Assembly: GCA_029204225.1 (NCBI GenBank)
Contig: CM055098.1
Span: forward strand, 53,214,728 to 53,278,727
From: Diphasiastrum complanatum
Taxonomy: Eukaryota; Streptophyta; Lycopodiopsida; Lycopodiales; Lycopodiaceae
Reading direction: 5' to 3'
DNA length: 64,000 nucleotides
The position numbers and the translations under genes are program-made. This document shows, in pieces, positions 13,447 through 27,200 of the stretch (position 1 is its first letter; every line of letters begins with the position of its first letter). The notes below the pieces were generated by a model, which saw nothing but the letters and a program-made list of their open reading frames with translations, had not been told where the DNA came from and did not search any database.

Positions 13447-14304
13447 TTTGTTAATTTGTAGGCTTATTATGCCAAAATACACATAACGTTATTTGACATT
13501 AACTTTTTATTATGCATGTAGAATGAGTTGTCTAATTATAGGTTTTACTTGCCATTAACTCTTTGGAATGGGTGAGCAATTCCATTAGGTTTGGCCCACA
13601 AAAGGAGGCCTTGGTTCACCCCACCTAGCTTGTTGTGAGCCTATCTCCGTGTCTCTTACTAGGTGGAATACCGGCTCGCCATGGGCCTTACTTGGTGGAA
13701 TGGGTCGGGCGGGGCCAGGCCATTTCATAATTTTCCCTAGAACTTTGAGTAAATTCTCCATGTGGAGTGAAAAGCCTTTTGCTTGGGAGGTTGCTCCTCT
13801 TTTAGGTGTTGCACCTTGCTCGAGAGGAAAATATGCCCTACAAAAATAGGCCCTCTTCCTTTGTCTCATTATTGATTTACATAATTCTGAAAGACAAGCA
13901 ATAGAACACTATGTATTGATACTCGTAATGGTCCGCCCCGAGATTCCAAGTCCCTTTCCACGTGGGCCCCTTCCCAAAGGCCGATTCCAGTCTCCAGATC
14001 GAAGTCCGCAAGCCCAAGTCCCTTTCCAAGTGCCCAAGGGGACCCGCCAAACAGATCCGTCCTCCTTTGGTTTCTTTGGGCTTTGAAGGTTGGCTTCCAG
14101 AGCAGAGCGATGGCGCAGAATCGGTGCTTTACAACGGGATGATCGAAGCGGGCCCCAGGGCGTGATGGCATCTCCAATGTGCTGTGGTTGTTGATCCAAA
14201 CTGACAATAATACTATTTCGCTGTGATGCATTGGAAGCATACATGAGAAGTGGACTGCTGCTGAAGGTTTTTGGATTGTGTTGAATGCATTGTTGCTTGA
14301 TATG

Positions 14305-14550
14305 GATGCATTACATTCGTTTTTGCATAGATCTGCTCACAATCTGGACGAAACCTGATCCAACAACCATTATGATACTTGCAGCTTTTAATCTTGTTGT
14401 GTTCAGCAAGATTCTGGCTGCTGCATGTGATTGGAAATGGACATATTACGGTTGTTTTTGCACAGATCTGCTCAAAATCTTGATGATACTTGATAGAACA
14501 ACCGTAATGGTAGGTGTTGAGCAATTTTTTGGCTGCCGCATGTACTTTCT
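14305..14550 (+). repeat. Imperfect tandem duplication upstream of the auxilin-like gene
   Basis: Two units of about 135 and 105 bases share GTTTTTGCA(T/C)AGATCTGCTCA, then ACCGTAATG/ACCATTATG, and end in GGCTGC(T/C)GCATGT. The second ends about 55 bases before the start codon at 14605, so this DNA is the promoter-proximal region or 5' UTR. Confidence 0.7.
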
Positions 14551-14604
14551 TGCACGTTGAAGTGTTTCTGATCAATAACCGTTGTTAAAGCTTAAAGAGC
14601 AGCG

Positions 14605-15287
14605 ATGGATGATTGTAATACCTCTGCATTGCACCATGAGCATCGAACAAGGTCGCTGGGTAGGTCTGCCGACTCTGCAAATGGCGTATCTGTCAGAAGT
14701 AGCAAAAGTTTAAGCAGAAATGCGGGAAGTAGCCGCACTGGTTCAGTTTCATTTAACAAATGCAGCTCTGGTCGGTTCAGTAAAAGCTCGGGTACTGTGC
14801 GAAGCAATCACTGGGAGGAGGATCAGTATTTCGGTGAAGATTTTGCAAAAGCTTCAAGTGGAAACCACTCTGATGGTGTTTACGATCGTTTTGGAAGTGC
14901 GAATGCTAGCGGTTATGATGATGTGTTCGGAGGGCCTCCAAAATATGCCTCTCCCAACTTCAAAACACAGCCATCCATGTACGAGGAAATATTCCGTATG
15001 CCGCCAAAAGTATTGTCGGCTTCAAAGCTTTCTGATCTGCCCGTGTTTGATCCTCCCAGTTACAGTAACGATGAGGTTTTTGGCGGTGCTTCAGTTTTCA
15101 AAGGATCTGCTGCTGCGGCTGGTGTGAGATATGAAGACATCTTTGGAGGCGGTCTGCCAATAGGGCCAACTCACGTAGGAGCGACCGAGTTGTTTGGAAC
15201 CTTAGAAACAAGGTCCACGCCCTCTACCTCAATGTTTCAAAGCTTTTTTAAACCAGACGGATTCTCATTTTGGGATTCTTACGACCT
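14605..15287 (+). CDS. AUL1: Auxilin-like exon 1
   Basis: Codes for residues 1-227 plus two bases. It contains the four FG-type motifs and a Ser-rich N-terminus. The donor CT|GTAGTG at 15288 lies just before an in-frame TAG at 15289, so reading through without splicing would end the protein at once. Joining at 15287/16030 restores a Leu codon and continues [13 protein letters not shown]. Confidence 0.85.
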
Positions 15288-18200
15288 GTAGTGTTCGCAG
15301 AATGACACCCATACCAAATTATTAACTCAAAATTTACGTTATATAATTGTTCTTCTCAGTCACTTGTGAATACCCTCATGCTCCAGAAGGAGAAGCTGTT
15401 ATCAAAAGCATTGTCGCTCACCGTAGCTTTGACTGGATGGTATACTGAGTAGAAAAAAGCGTTTTTACATATTTGCCCTTTCATGTCTCTTTGTTCTTTA
15501 ATGAGATTGTTTTCTGCCTTCTACAATCCCTAGCTAAGGCTTTTCTTGAACAGTAAGCTTATAGCCTTCACTATTTTCCAAAAAGCCTTCACAGCTCAGC
15601 CCAGACTGCACTTTTCTCAAGGTGTAGCTGATTTCATCATTATTGAAGAAAGGCTCTTCTTAGATTTTCAATAACAGTGGACAAGTCTTTGCTGCAAGAT
15701 TATGTGTGCTTGATAACATAACGTTTCATTACACCTTGATTTGAAATTTTTTTTTAGGAGCTTCTAAGTGGATGGTATGAATTTCTCTTAACATCGTAGT
15801 CCTTATCTTCGGTCATGTTTCATGAGGTCCAGCAATCATTGCTCTTAGCCTTCAATTTTGATTGTCGTGCAGAATAGCCATTTCAAACAAGAGTGGTTCA
15901 AGCCTATAGACAGGCTTTAAAACCTCTGGTCCATTGCTCATTGCAATGAATCTGCAATGCATAGCTATTCTGAAAATGTTGATTCGACCCTTAAAATATT
16001 TACTTTTGGATTCTACTTGGATATGGCAGGTCCTTTGGGAAGCTTCATAGGTCCTTGCGCCGCAAATCCCTTAACTCCGTTTTACAAAAGAAGGAAGATA
16101 AGACCCAACAACCTGCTGATTGCAAATCAGAGCAAATAGGCTCAAATATTTCTAGCTCATCGTCCACTGTTTCCTTCAATGATGTTAATGTGCTCCTTCG
16201 ACCTGAAAGGAGCAGTGAAAGAGCATCCAACCAAATTTCCAGAAACGGCGTAATACAAAGAGATAGCACAAAAGGATCTACTCACCATAGTTGCAAGGGT
16301 CCAGGTGCAGCCTTCATTCAAACCCGCTCATCAGCACCAGCTAAGGAGAATTCTAGGGAGGCACATGTTACAGAGCTTCCCAAAGTTAATCTGCTTAGGA
16401 AAAGTGATTCAAGCCTTACGAGGGATTGGCTAGAGTCCGATGATGCGGTTTTGCAACGACACAAGGAATCTAAACATGAGAAGCACTCTGCAAAAGGTGA
16501 ACGCACTCTTCTCTCACCCAAAGTAGATGATAGTACATGTCGTGATGAACATTTTATTTCATTGGAATCCACAAAACGTAAAACTCAGAGGGATAAACGG
16601 GAAGAAACCTGGCTTACTGTTGACAAACTAAAACTTATGACAAATCCTACCGTGAGTCCTCCACCTGCTCGTTCACCTCCCTCACATCACCGAATTCCAA
16701 GCTCTGTGACTGCTACAGATTCTGAATCATACTTACCTGGTGGAAATGCAGAGTTCTACCGTAACGGGCAGGTTAGAAGCTTTGCTGGAGCAAACCAACA
16801 AACTTCTTTTTATGAACACGTTCATGGGTCCAATCACCCTCTTCCAGCACGCTCTAAAACATCCGTCGCTGGCGCCACATATGTCGTAGGAGGGGAAGAG
16901 CTAACCACCGAAAATACCTCTGCTGTAAATCTACATTCAAAAAAGTCACACGGCTCAACTCCTTATTCAAGATTGACTACTACAGACACTTTGCAGCAGC
17001 GAGAAGAGGACGCGAAGCTTGCTGAAGTTGGCAAAGAAAATGAAGAGGAAGAGTATGCCAGTGTGGATGGCTCTGTGTCATCATACGAAGAAGTTCAGAT
17101 CAGCTCCAACCTTAGTTCAGAAATTTTCACATCAGACAATTTGCAGCAGGCAGAAGACTTGACCAGGCTTGCTGACACATCTGAAGAGAGACAGACAGAA
17201 CAGCTACGGAGGGAAAATGGAGTACCTCACAAGGGAAAGGACAGGGAAGTCGTTGAAAGGAATGCAAAATCAGTTCAGGAAGCAACAAGTTGGGGCGAGA
17301 AGGCAAGGGAAGCCCCGGCCAAGGAGAAGCATACAGATGAAAGAGAAAGAAAAGAGGGAACGGCATCAGTGCGGGAGAAGCACAGAGAGAAGAGAGAACA
17401 AAAAAGATCAGAATTATTGGAGGAGAGAGAGAAACAAGCTAAAGACGCCAAAGATTATTTAGCAAACGTGACACATACAAAAGCTGTTGTGGACATACAG
17501 AGAAAAGAAAATGGGGCTATGGAAGAAGGCAAAAAAGGTACATACCGTACAGAAAAGGCCAGCAGGATACAGGAACTGGAGCGAAGAGCAATTGTTGATG
17601 CATTGGAGAGGAGAGAGAAGGAAGTGAGAGAAGAAAGAGAGAGGGAAAGGCTAAGAAGAGAGAGTGAACTGGAGAGACAAAGGGAGAGAGAGAGGGAGAG
17701 AGAAAAAGACAGAATGGAGGTGGAAAGAGCCACGAAGGAAGCAAAAGAAAAGGCAGCTTTTGAAGCACAAGCAATGCTGGAGAGGCTAGCGTTTGATGCT
17801 CGAGAAAGAGCAGAAAGAGCTGCCATGGATAGGACTCCAGCCGAAGCACGAGTACGTGCGACTTCGGAAAGGGCTGACAGAGCTACTGTAGAGAGGGTAG
17901 CAGCAGAAGCTCGTGCAAGGGCAGAACGTGTTGCACTGGAGAGAGTTCAAGCAGAGGCCCGTGGAAGAAGAGGAGAGAGGACAGCAGTTGAAAGGGATTC
18001 CACTGATGTTTGTGAAAGGGGAGATAGAGCCACAGCTGAAAATTTGGCCTCTGGTAGAGAGTATAGTTGGAGAAAAACAATCAGCACTGCAGAAGTTTCT
18101 TATAAGACCAATGTTCGGGCAAGTAGTGCTCCAAGGCCCAGATATGGCATGTCGGTATGGTTGCATTCTTGCTTTTTGAAACTCTTTCGTGTTCTTGTGC

Positions 18201-21200
18201 TCTTAACAAGTGTGGAGAGCTCTTTTTCCTATTGTTCATGTTTAAATAGTTTAACTTGACTATACGATTCATTTTCTTACGACTGTTTGTACTTTGTCTT
18301 AGTCCTTCTCATAAGCATTATCATTCAGGATTTTGTATTTGGGAAGGGATTTACAAATGGAGAAGCAAGAAATACAACTGGAGTATCAAGTGTTCTGAAG
18401 AATGTTTCATCTACAATAACTGCAGATGACTCGAGATCGTTTTCTGGTAAGTTTTCTGTTAATTGCAGAGTTGCATTTATACACAGCTTTTGTTGATTTT
18501 CATCCTTGTTTTTCTTCCAAGTGCACGTTCTCTGTGGCATTTCTAGTTATATAATATACTTCCGAGCCCTGCAACACTATTCATGACAGTCACCCTGGGA
18601 TTACAAGAAGTGGAGGAGTGCTGGACTTATCAAAAAGTCTTTGAAAGCAAGTGTGATGATAAAATTTGACTATGTTGCATGTCATTTTCCTATTTTAGGT
18701 GCATCTGAAGAGCAGTGTCTCTTTAGCTATTATTTGGACGTGGAAATAAGTCTGGTTATATATGGACGCTCATCAACTTTTGGTCATGATCATGAAGCAG
18801 TTTTTCATTGTTAAAAAGTCTCAAGTAACTCAGATGATGCAGTGATTTTAATTGAGCTGATCCTCTTCATTCTAGCACCTATGATTGCATGGAAAACATA
18901 CCTGCTTTAATATATAATAAGGGCTAGTAGCCTGTTCTGGTCTTCATCTCTGCCAAGTGTTGTCAGCAGGAAGCAGCACAACCGGTCCAGTAGACTACAA
19001 CAGGCACAAAGCGCACCCTCGGGCTGCGCGTGGGATCCAATCCCCACGGCCTAGCCACCTGCCATCCCTTTGACCCCAAAAGGTCTGGTACTAGGGGACC
19101 AGGGAATGTTGTCTACTATGAGCTTATATGGATGCTATTCTCTGGGCCCCAATTGCTTATGGGAAAATGCACTCTTTGGTGCCTTCACGCAACCAACTGC
19201 ACTGTGCGTGGCTTGAATCCTCCAACACTGTCTGCCACTTGTTGTACCCAGCTGACTGGCGGCTGCAACTGCATAAAGGGTTGTTGATAGTACGTGCATC
19301 ATGCACTTTGTTACATCTTCAATTCCTTGCACATGATTCCAATGGGTAATTCTCATGTCATCTGGAAACTCTTTGATGGAAATATCAGTTTCGCATTTCT
19401 TGCTTTTAGAATAACAGAGGGGTTGTCTCGAGACTTGCTTTAGCCCCTTCAGTTCTCGATTATACCATATTGCAAAAATCTGACTTTGCAACTCCCAGAT
19501 TACAGCTTCGTCAAGGAACAATCCAGTTTCCTTGCAACATTGAACTTGTAGCTCTGGCCAAAACTCTGTCATGCGTTTTCATGTGATCTAGGTACTCATT
19601 ATGGAAAAATTGTAGACCAGCATAGCATTGATGACATAATAATCATAACTCTGTCTAACTGTTTTTGCTTGGACATTGCTTGTGATCCACCATGACAATA
19701 AATAGTAGCACATTAGCTAAAGAATTTATTTCATTACTTGTAGCAGTCCAGTAATGATCCAGATGCATGGTGCCTGAGTTAGTGGACCTCGAACAATGAT
19801 TCCCCGCCCATTCCAGAGGGCGCCACAGTTTGTATCTGGAGGTGGAAAGAGAGGGGGCTTTTTGACTTCTCCTTAATGAACCCAATGACAATAACCCTGG
19901 TGGAAGGACACACTTCTTGGCTGGCCGATTACATGCATACACATCCAGATGCATAGGAATAAAAACTTGGTATGGCACTTGTTACAGAGGGTGTGTTGGC
20001 CAATGAACATATAGATCTGCAGAACATCAGCATGAGCGATGAAAGAAAAATTGATGTTAGGGCTTATTAACAATAGCTCAAATCTATCCAACTTTGACGA
20101 AGATTTGGTTACGGAGGTGGGGGCTCAATGATGAGCCAAAACATTGCTAAGTTTATCATGAACTTTACGTACTCTGTGTGAACAACAATGATACTAGGGT
20201 CCATGTAGCCTAAAGCCTGTCAGAAGAGTGTTAGTACGGTCTGAATTGATAGAAATGTGGAAGCAAAGACTCAGTATCTAGAAGTGAGTTATCTCTGTTG
20301 AACTTGGAGCAAACAACTTGTCTGTGGACGACAATTGATAGTTACACAGCATCTGAAATGTGCCAACAATGTCTCATATTAGGCCATCAAGATTCTGCAA
20401 ACTTCACAATAATTTAGTGCAATGAGTATTGTCAAATACCGCCCCAGATTGGCCATTATCAACCTCTATTGTTTTGAAAAATTTCTGCTGTGACAATGAG
20501 CAACAATAGATATTGAATGTGCCCAGCACAATTCGCCTCGAAATTATTGCAAAATTTTAGCAATGGTAACAAACAATAACTGCATAAAAATGTGGTCAAT
20601 GTTTGCCATATGTTTATAGTGGCCAGGGTTTCAAAAACTGGAAAACCATGAATCTTTCTTTACAGGTGACATTAGTTGGCACTATAAATTGCTACCCAGG
20701 GTCCGTTCTACTGAGGAAAGCTAATGCTAGCAGGCAATGGTCAACCATGAAACAAGCTAGGAGCAGTTCCATTCTCAGGCTGAGGGATGGTATCTCGGAT
20801 TGATTATCCCGTTAGAGGTCAGTAGGCCTACCTCAACCCGTAAGTTAATTATGATTATGAGGGGTTTGGGGCCCTCAAGTGTACATGGTCATACTCACAA
20901 TTATGACTTAGATTTGTTTTGATCAGGGATGGATTTTGCAACGAATCTCTCTCTAACCATTTGAAGTGTGAGATTAAATTAGTACCTCCTAGTTTCATGA
21001 TAGATTGTGATCCTAATCTCATCTCATAGTGTAAACTCTAGACTTTTAGAATCAGCATTCACTGATTAGAGCATGGTCTGATACTAGCTATTGTCTTAAA
21101 TTTTCCCTTTATTTATGCTTTTAGGCTACGGTTTGCTATTGCTATGCATAGCTTTAAAATGAAACAAGAAACTGTAAGAAGTTGGTGAATCACCACTTTA

Positions 21201-24200
21201 TTTAGAGCACTTTCTACAGTAATCAACACTTTTTTTCATGATTGACGTGGCCTTTCAGCATCAAATTTTCCAGAGGTGGAAGGAGAAACTGCAGAACGTA
21301 GGCAGGGACGATGGGAACGACATCAACGGACTCTTGAGCGTGCAGTATGTCCTCGAAACATGTTGATGACTTTGCTCTTCTTCCTTGTCTATAATACAGC
21401 TGTTTGGAATTCATTAATTACGTGTCTGTTTTTTTTTTACATTCTAATGTTTAAGGCCTTGAATTGAAGTTTCTTGCACAAATGATTTAGTACTCGTTGT
21501 CATGACAAGTTTGTGTATATAAACACTTTACATGAAAACTATGTGACAACGTTATCCACCTGTGCATGTGATAATCTACTTGAAAGTTATATGACAACAT
21601 TAATAATTTTTTTTTAAAAAAGTGGCATGGAATATTTGAAAACACACATGATCTACTATGTAATTAATACGAGGGTGCACATAAGAAAATGGAAATGGGT
21701 GAAGAAGTCAGAACTGACGTTCCTCAAAAGATTGCAATATGCTTTTTGCTTGGGTCGTGGACGTGAAACCAAATAGCACTTAATAATGGGCATTTCTGGA
21801 TTTCATCAACAGAAGTTTCTAAGGATGATATTTGTCATTTACTGACTTTTGATGAATGTTCTCTTTCAAATTCCAGGTGATAAAAATCAGTTTATTACTA
21901 TCTTCTTTTTGTCATTCAGCAAGTATAGGATATTACGATAAGACTTACATCATAGATTCACAATCTTTTGAATTTCTGTCACTTATTATTCTTGTATGTT
22001 TCACAAGGGTAGACTACCTGTCTCCAACCTTTCTCTTCACCTTCATTAGTAATGATAAAACTTAAAAAACTAGTCCACCAGATTGTTTGATGCACTAACA
22101 AGGAACTTAACAACTATTATAATTTTTTTACAGAGATTTAAACCTTTCAAATTCACTTGCTAGGATGAAAACAGCAGCAATTAAAAAATTGGCTCCCATT
22201 GTCACCGTTTTACATTTTGAGGACTGCTTTGTGATGTTACAGAGACAATTGAAGCACAATTAGAAGAACACTGACAAAATCCCAATGTTTTTGTTCAATT
22301 CTCCCTTTCAATCTGCCTGCTCTATCTGAAGGAAATAATAATGGCATTATAGGAGCAGCTTCATATTTAGCACTACATTAAATGCCAAATCAATCAGGGA
22401 AAATAAGAGGTATGTATGCTACATGTTGCTGACATGTCTGCACTATTGTTAAAAGTTCTGGATACGTGACAAGATTTTAAGATGGACATAACTACTAAAG
22501 AAAGATTTCTTACACTGCAGAAAATCTTGTACATAACTGTTGCCAAAATTGCTAGATTTTCAGTCAGGAGATTGTCGTTGAAAAAGTGAAGTGTTTAAAT
22601 TAAAGGTTGGAATTGTGTGTCATCAAGGCAAAAGTCAAAGTCATAGTCTTGCATATTTATTTCTTATATGGATCACTGATAGTAAAGAAAAGAAAATTCC
22701 TTTGATATACCCATCACCAAAGACAAAACTTGAAGGTCAATAGAGGCAGCTCGGTAGTTGCTAGCTACCAATTTTCAAACCCTTTAAACAATGTGGAGAT
22801 GAATTGATTATAGGAGATGGCCGCTGATAATTGTAATGCTGCTAGATCACTGATGTGGTCAATCGGTCAAGGAAAAAAAATGATCATTGTCATCACTGAT
22901 AGAAGATCCCCCAAAACGCAGTCATTAAAAGAAGATGCAACCAATTAGTAGGTCACTGGAGAAATTGATTGTGTCAATCATCCACCCCTGAATCTTGTCT
23001 CTGACGGAAAGAAAAATGGCCTCTAGCAATGATTCTGCAAGAGCATTGTCGAAGATCCCCACAGATCAAATAATGCAAAAGAGAAATCGATGGATGCAAT
23101 GAAGTGAACTTCCTTCTTTCCTGGGAAGGTGCTCTAATACCAAGTGATGAAAAACAATCAATGATGTGACGTCACATAAGCACAATAAGACTACGTGAGA
23201 TGATCATAAAGCAAAATTCCAACCAAGACTACCGAATGGGCATCAATTGCCTGTAGTGGCAGATCCGTACAAGAACAGTTTATGAGTCACCTACAATGAA
23301 CTCAAGAACTGGTGGACTGAACGACCATCTCAAATTTCAATAGCAACGATCCTATATATTGCTAGATGACTCTAAAGGAACCATCTGGGAGAAGCTTGTA
23401 GGAGCTTAGCCATTAGGGCGAATGGGCATGAAAAGGACCTCCAGTTTCATAGTACCCAGAATCCTGTCTGTGAGCTAACTACAAGCAGTGTGTGGAAGTG
23501 AAAAGTGAGGCTCACATATTATCAGTGGGCCAAATACTAACTAGAACTTAATGAATGTTTCGTGGTCCTGATAGACCCAAATGAAGTAACAATGTATCAT
23601 GTCCGTAATTGGTGCAATTTAGAGTTGAGGGCCTAAATCACTGTTATTGCCATTCATTGTAAAGATGGGGCCCAAGCCATCTCACATATTAAACACATTG
23701 GGGCCTCTAAAGTGCAAGGTACCAGAACCTAAGTTCTATACTCTATGGTCAAGCAACTTCTCTCTAGAGAGGGCATGTAAACACCTAATCTACATGTGTC
23801 TACGCTTTGATTAAATCCTGATTGAACTTCTAGGCCCTAAATTTTATAAATATATATTGGTCTATTTCACAAGGTGGATAGGTTGGAGCCTTTGGTAAAT
23901 CTATGGTATGGCATCTCCCCACAATTTCTATAGCTATCTAAGATCTTGTACTTGCTCGTGTTCAATAAGAGCGTCTGTCTTTCTTGCATGTGTGTGTGCC
24001 TATTACGGTTTTTGTATGTGTTCTTTCCAACAGTGATGCTTGCTTGTGCAAATACTTTGTCCTTGAGGAAATCTCCAATCTGTTCACTTTGTGAAACCCT
24101 ATTATTCAATATTCTTAATGTGGCATAAGAGCTAGCAGTTTGCAAATGTAAATCCACCTGGTTTGGCAGTGAAGCAAAGTTTTCCAGTGTTTATGGTGGT

Positions 24201-27200
24201 TGGTGCATCGTCTCTTGCATCTGTGAATCCTAGTTGTAATAGGCAATTTTTGCAAGGAGACTCCTTGTTTGTGTGAGAGAAAGAAAGAGAGAATATATTA
24301 ATATCTTTGAGATACCCAAAGGTATGTAGCACTGCTGAGTACGTTTGAAGATACTGTGGTCGATTTGTGGATCCACTAAAGAATCTAAAGGTAGTAGGGA
24401 ATGTAGAGTGCCGGCCTCGTTTTGGTGAAGAAACCATGAAAATGCGTCCCGCTCCAATTATAATTGCTGGGGCTGGTTGTGGGCTGTAAGAAGTGTTGGA
24501 AAGTTGCAGAAGAGTTAACAAGTTATAGTAATATGTATAAAAGGAACTGATAAGAATGCAGTACATATTTTGGAAGAAGAAAAAGCTAGAAGGGCACATG
24601 TTCTAAAGTGCTGCTAGTTGTGTGCTGAAGAATGATGTGGTTAGTAGATTAACAACCGGAACAATGACATAGAAAGTGAGTAATTTGAGAATCGTGTGAA
24701 AAATCTAATCTACGTAGGAGTGATGCTGATCTTACAGAAAAGTTAGTGCATTTGATTATGAAAGTGAGGCTGGTACAAATTTGTGTCAAAATGATGAGAA
24801 CGAAAATGAATGGGATGTTGTTTGCAAGACGATGGAAAGTGACATTTGTAAGTTAAAGTGTGACAGTGAAAATGCCAGTAATGAGTGGTGATGGCTGCAT
24901 GAATACTAATATGAATAAGCTGGTTGGATGCTTGCAATTATAATGAGTAATCTCTCATCTATGTAAGTTGTTGTTGCTTGTTAGAGTCATTTGATATTGT
25001 CAAGTTAGGTCCTAAGATCATTACAATATCATTTACTATAAATTTGGGCCATAATGGATACTTTATTGGAACCCCCAAAGCACAAGGTACCTGGGTACTG
25101 AACTTTTTGATCAAGTAGCTCGATTCTCTCTCGAGGTAGGGCATGACAAGGCCTAGTCCAACCCCACCCTTTTCTAATTTTTGCTTAAATCCTATAAGTC
25201 ACTATAGTACTTGTGGAGGCCCTCAACTATGGGTAAGGGCTCTTTCCACAAGGCAGGTAGGTTAGAGTATCTTGTGGTTTGTCTATGGTGTGGCTCTCGA
25301 CAAGATCTTGTAGTTCTCTTTTGTTTAATAGCTCATAACCCTCTCAGAGAGACCCTCATCTGATCTGAAGCATCCCCAAACCTGCTCATAGAGTGCCATG
25401 ACAGTCAATATGGTATCCGTGGAAAAATCGAGATATCTAAGCCTCTGGATAAGCATGCGACGTGGGACAGAGTCGAACGCTTTCCAGAAATCCACAAAAC
25501 AACAATAAACCCTCTCCTGTCTGGATCTGGCTTCCTCAATGATAGCCCAAAGAGTGATCACATGATCAGTGGTGGAATGCTGTGTCCTGAAGCCAGCCTG
25601 ACCCAAAGCATGTAGCCTCCGTGTATCTGCTTCACAACTAGTCGCTGTCTGAAGGATAGTGCCATAAAGTTTAGCCACAATATGCCCAATCATAATGGTA
25701 CAATAGTTATCGGGTTTCATAGTGCTGTAGTGAGGAAAGATGGAGAGGGCTATCATATGGAAAGTGACGGAGAACGGAGGAGAGAGCATCTTGGTAAAGA
25801 TGAGTGTAAACATTATTAAAAGTGTAAACAGGGGCGCGTTCTATGTGAGAAGGACTAGGTGGAGAGAGATTTGACACTGAGCCCAAATTAGTGGAAAGAA
25901 AGGAATGGTCAGATCAAGTGGTGGGTGGCAACCTATTTTTGTTCCTATCAAGATGGTCTTCACCTTACACCTCTAGATGAGTAGTTGTGGTCTTCTAACT
26001 TGCTGGATTCTCCAAGCTTTGTGATTTTGCTTCATGATGCCCTTGACCTTCTGGTCTCAAACTGGCTGGATGTCAATTTCATCACGACAACTCCCAGTAT
26101 ATGGGAATTTAAATTCATACAGTGTGACATGTAAGGTGAAGTAAATGCACACATTAGAGAAACATATCTCTGATTTGACAAAACATGGAGCTGAAATGTA
26201 TTGATTTTTAAAGCTGAAAAAGAATATTAAAATGAGAGATCCAAAGCATGATCCTCAATTTGGCCTTTGAGAGAATGCTAGCAGAATAATTTTTCCTCTT
26301 AATAATCATAGCATTATTCTTTCATGTGATTTCTAGCTTCCAAGCGTCTTTGATAAGTTGAGTTACATATACACCTAGGGACTTGAGCTGGTATGTTTGA
26401 TGATAAATGGGTGAACGTGCACATTCATCTCTTCCATGCCCTTGTAGGGCTCTTAATATTGAGTTGTGACCAAATGGAAGTTTTATTTCTAGCAGGTAAA
26501 ACCTGTGCTGAATGTTGTTATTAGATGTTCTTTCCATCAGTCTGAGAAGAATAGCTACAAATGAAAGGGACAATACTAAAGCACTTTGGCTGCTTGTGTT
26601 CTCCTTCCATTCATGTTGCCGTAAGTATCATGCACAAAGTAGGAAGACATATGATCATACCATAGTTGCACTAACGAATCTTGAATCGCGATTCGTGAGT
26701 CATTCTGAAAAAACAGCGAATCGTGATCCGAATCGCTGTTGTTTCCTTCTTAAAAATCGAAAAAAAAAAATCAATTCAAATTCGCGATTCACAAATCGCT
26801 GATCCCTGTGTATTAGAATCGCTGATCTGTGCAGATTTAAGTTTAAAGTTTAGAGTTGTAGGAATTAGCATGAATACTAGGTAGTGCGTTGGAATTTAAA
26901 GCATATTGTATATGTTGGCAATGAGTTACTCTACGTGATGATGTATTGAAAATAATTGGAGATTAACGTTCCCTCGAATTGTAGTTTGAACCTCAAATTG
27001 GTTGAATGAGTAGCAGTTCGAATGACAAACAAAATATAGTGCAAAATTCTTTTTCAAAATTTTCTCTTCTTCAATATGTTGGGTTAATTTTCCTGAAAAT
27101 CTGATTTATCTTGATATGGTCTTCACTGAATCAATGTGCAAACCTCTCTTATATTTGATCCAGGCCACTGCAAAAATACGATTTGATTCGAATGGAACCT

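Noticed and set aside
12745-13461. Pro/Ala/Arg-rich ORF of 176 codons
   Set aside because: It is the product of GC-rich degenerate repeats running into a GA microsatellite; no conserved motif.
13253-13486. ORFs with long Glu-Arg or Ser-Leu runs at GA/CT microsatellites (also near 11.3, 31.8, 32.9 and 38.8 kb)
   Set aside because: They are translations of dinucleotide repeats, not genes.
17455-18166. Minus-strand Ser/Leu-rich ORFs opposite the coiled coil
   Set aside because: Shadows of the Glu/Arg-rich exon 2 of the auxilin-like gene.
19135-19572. 145-codon minus-strand ORF in intron 3
   Set aside because: No recognisable motif and unremarkable composition; probably a chance frame.
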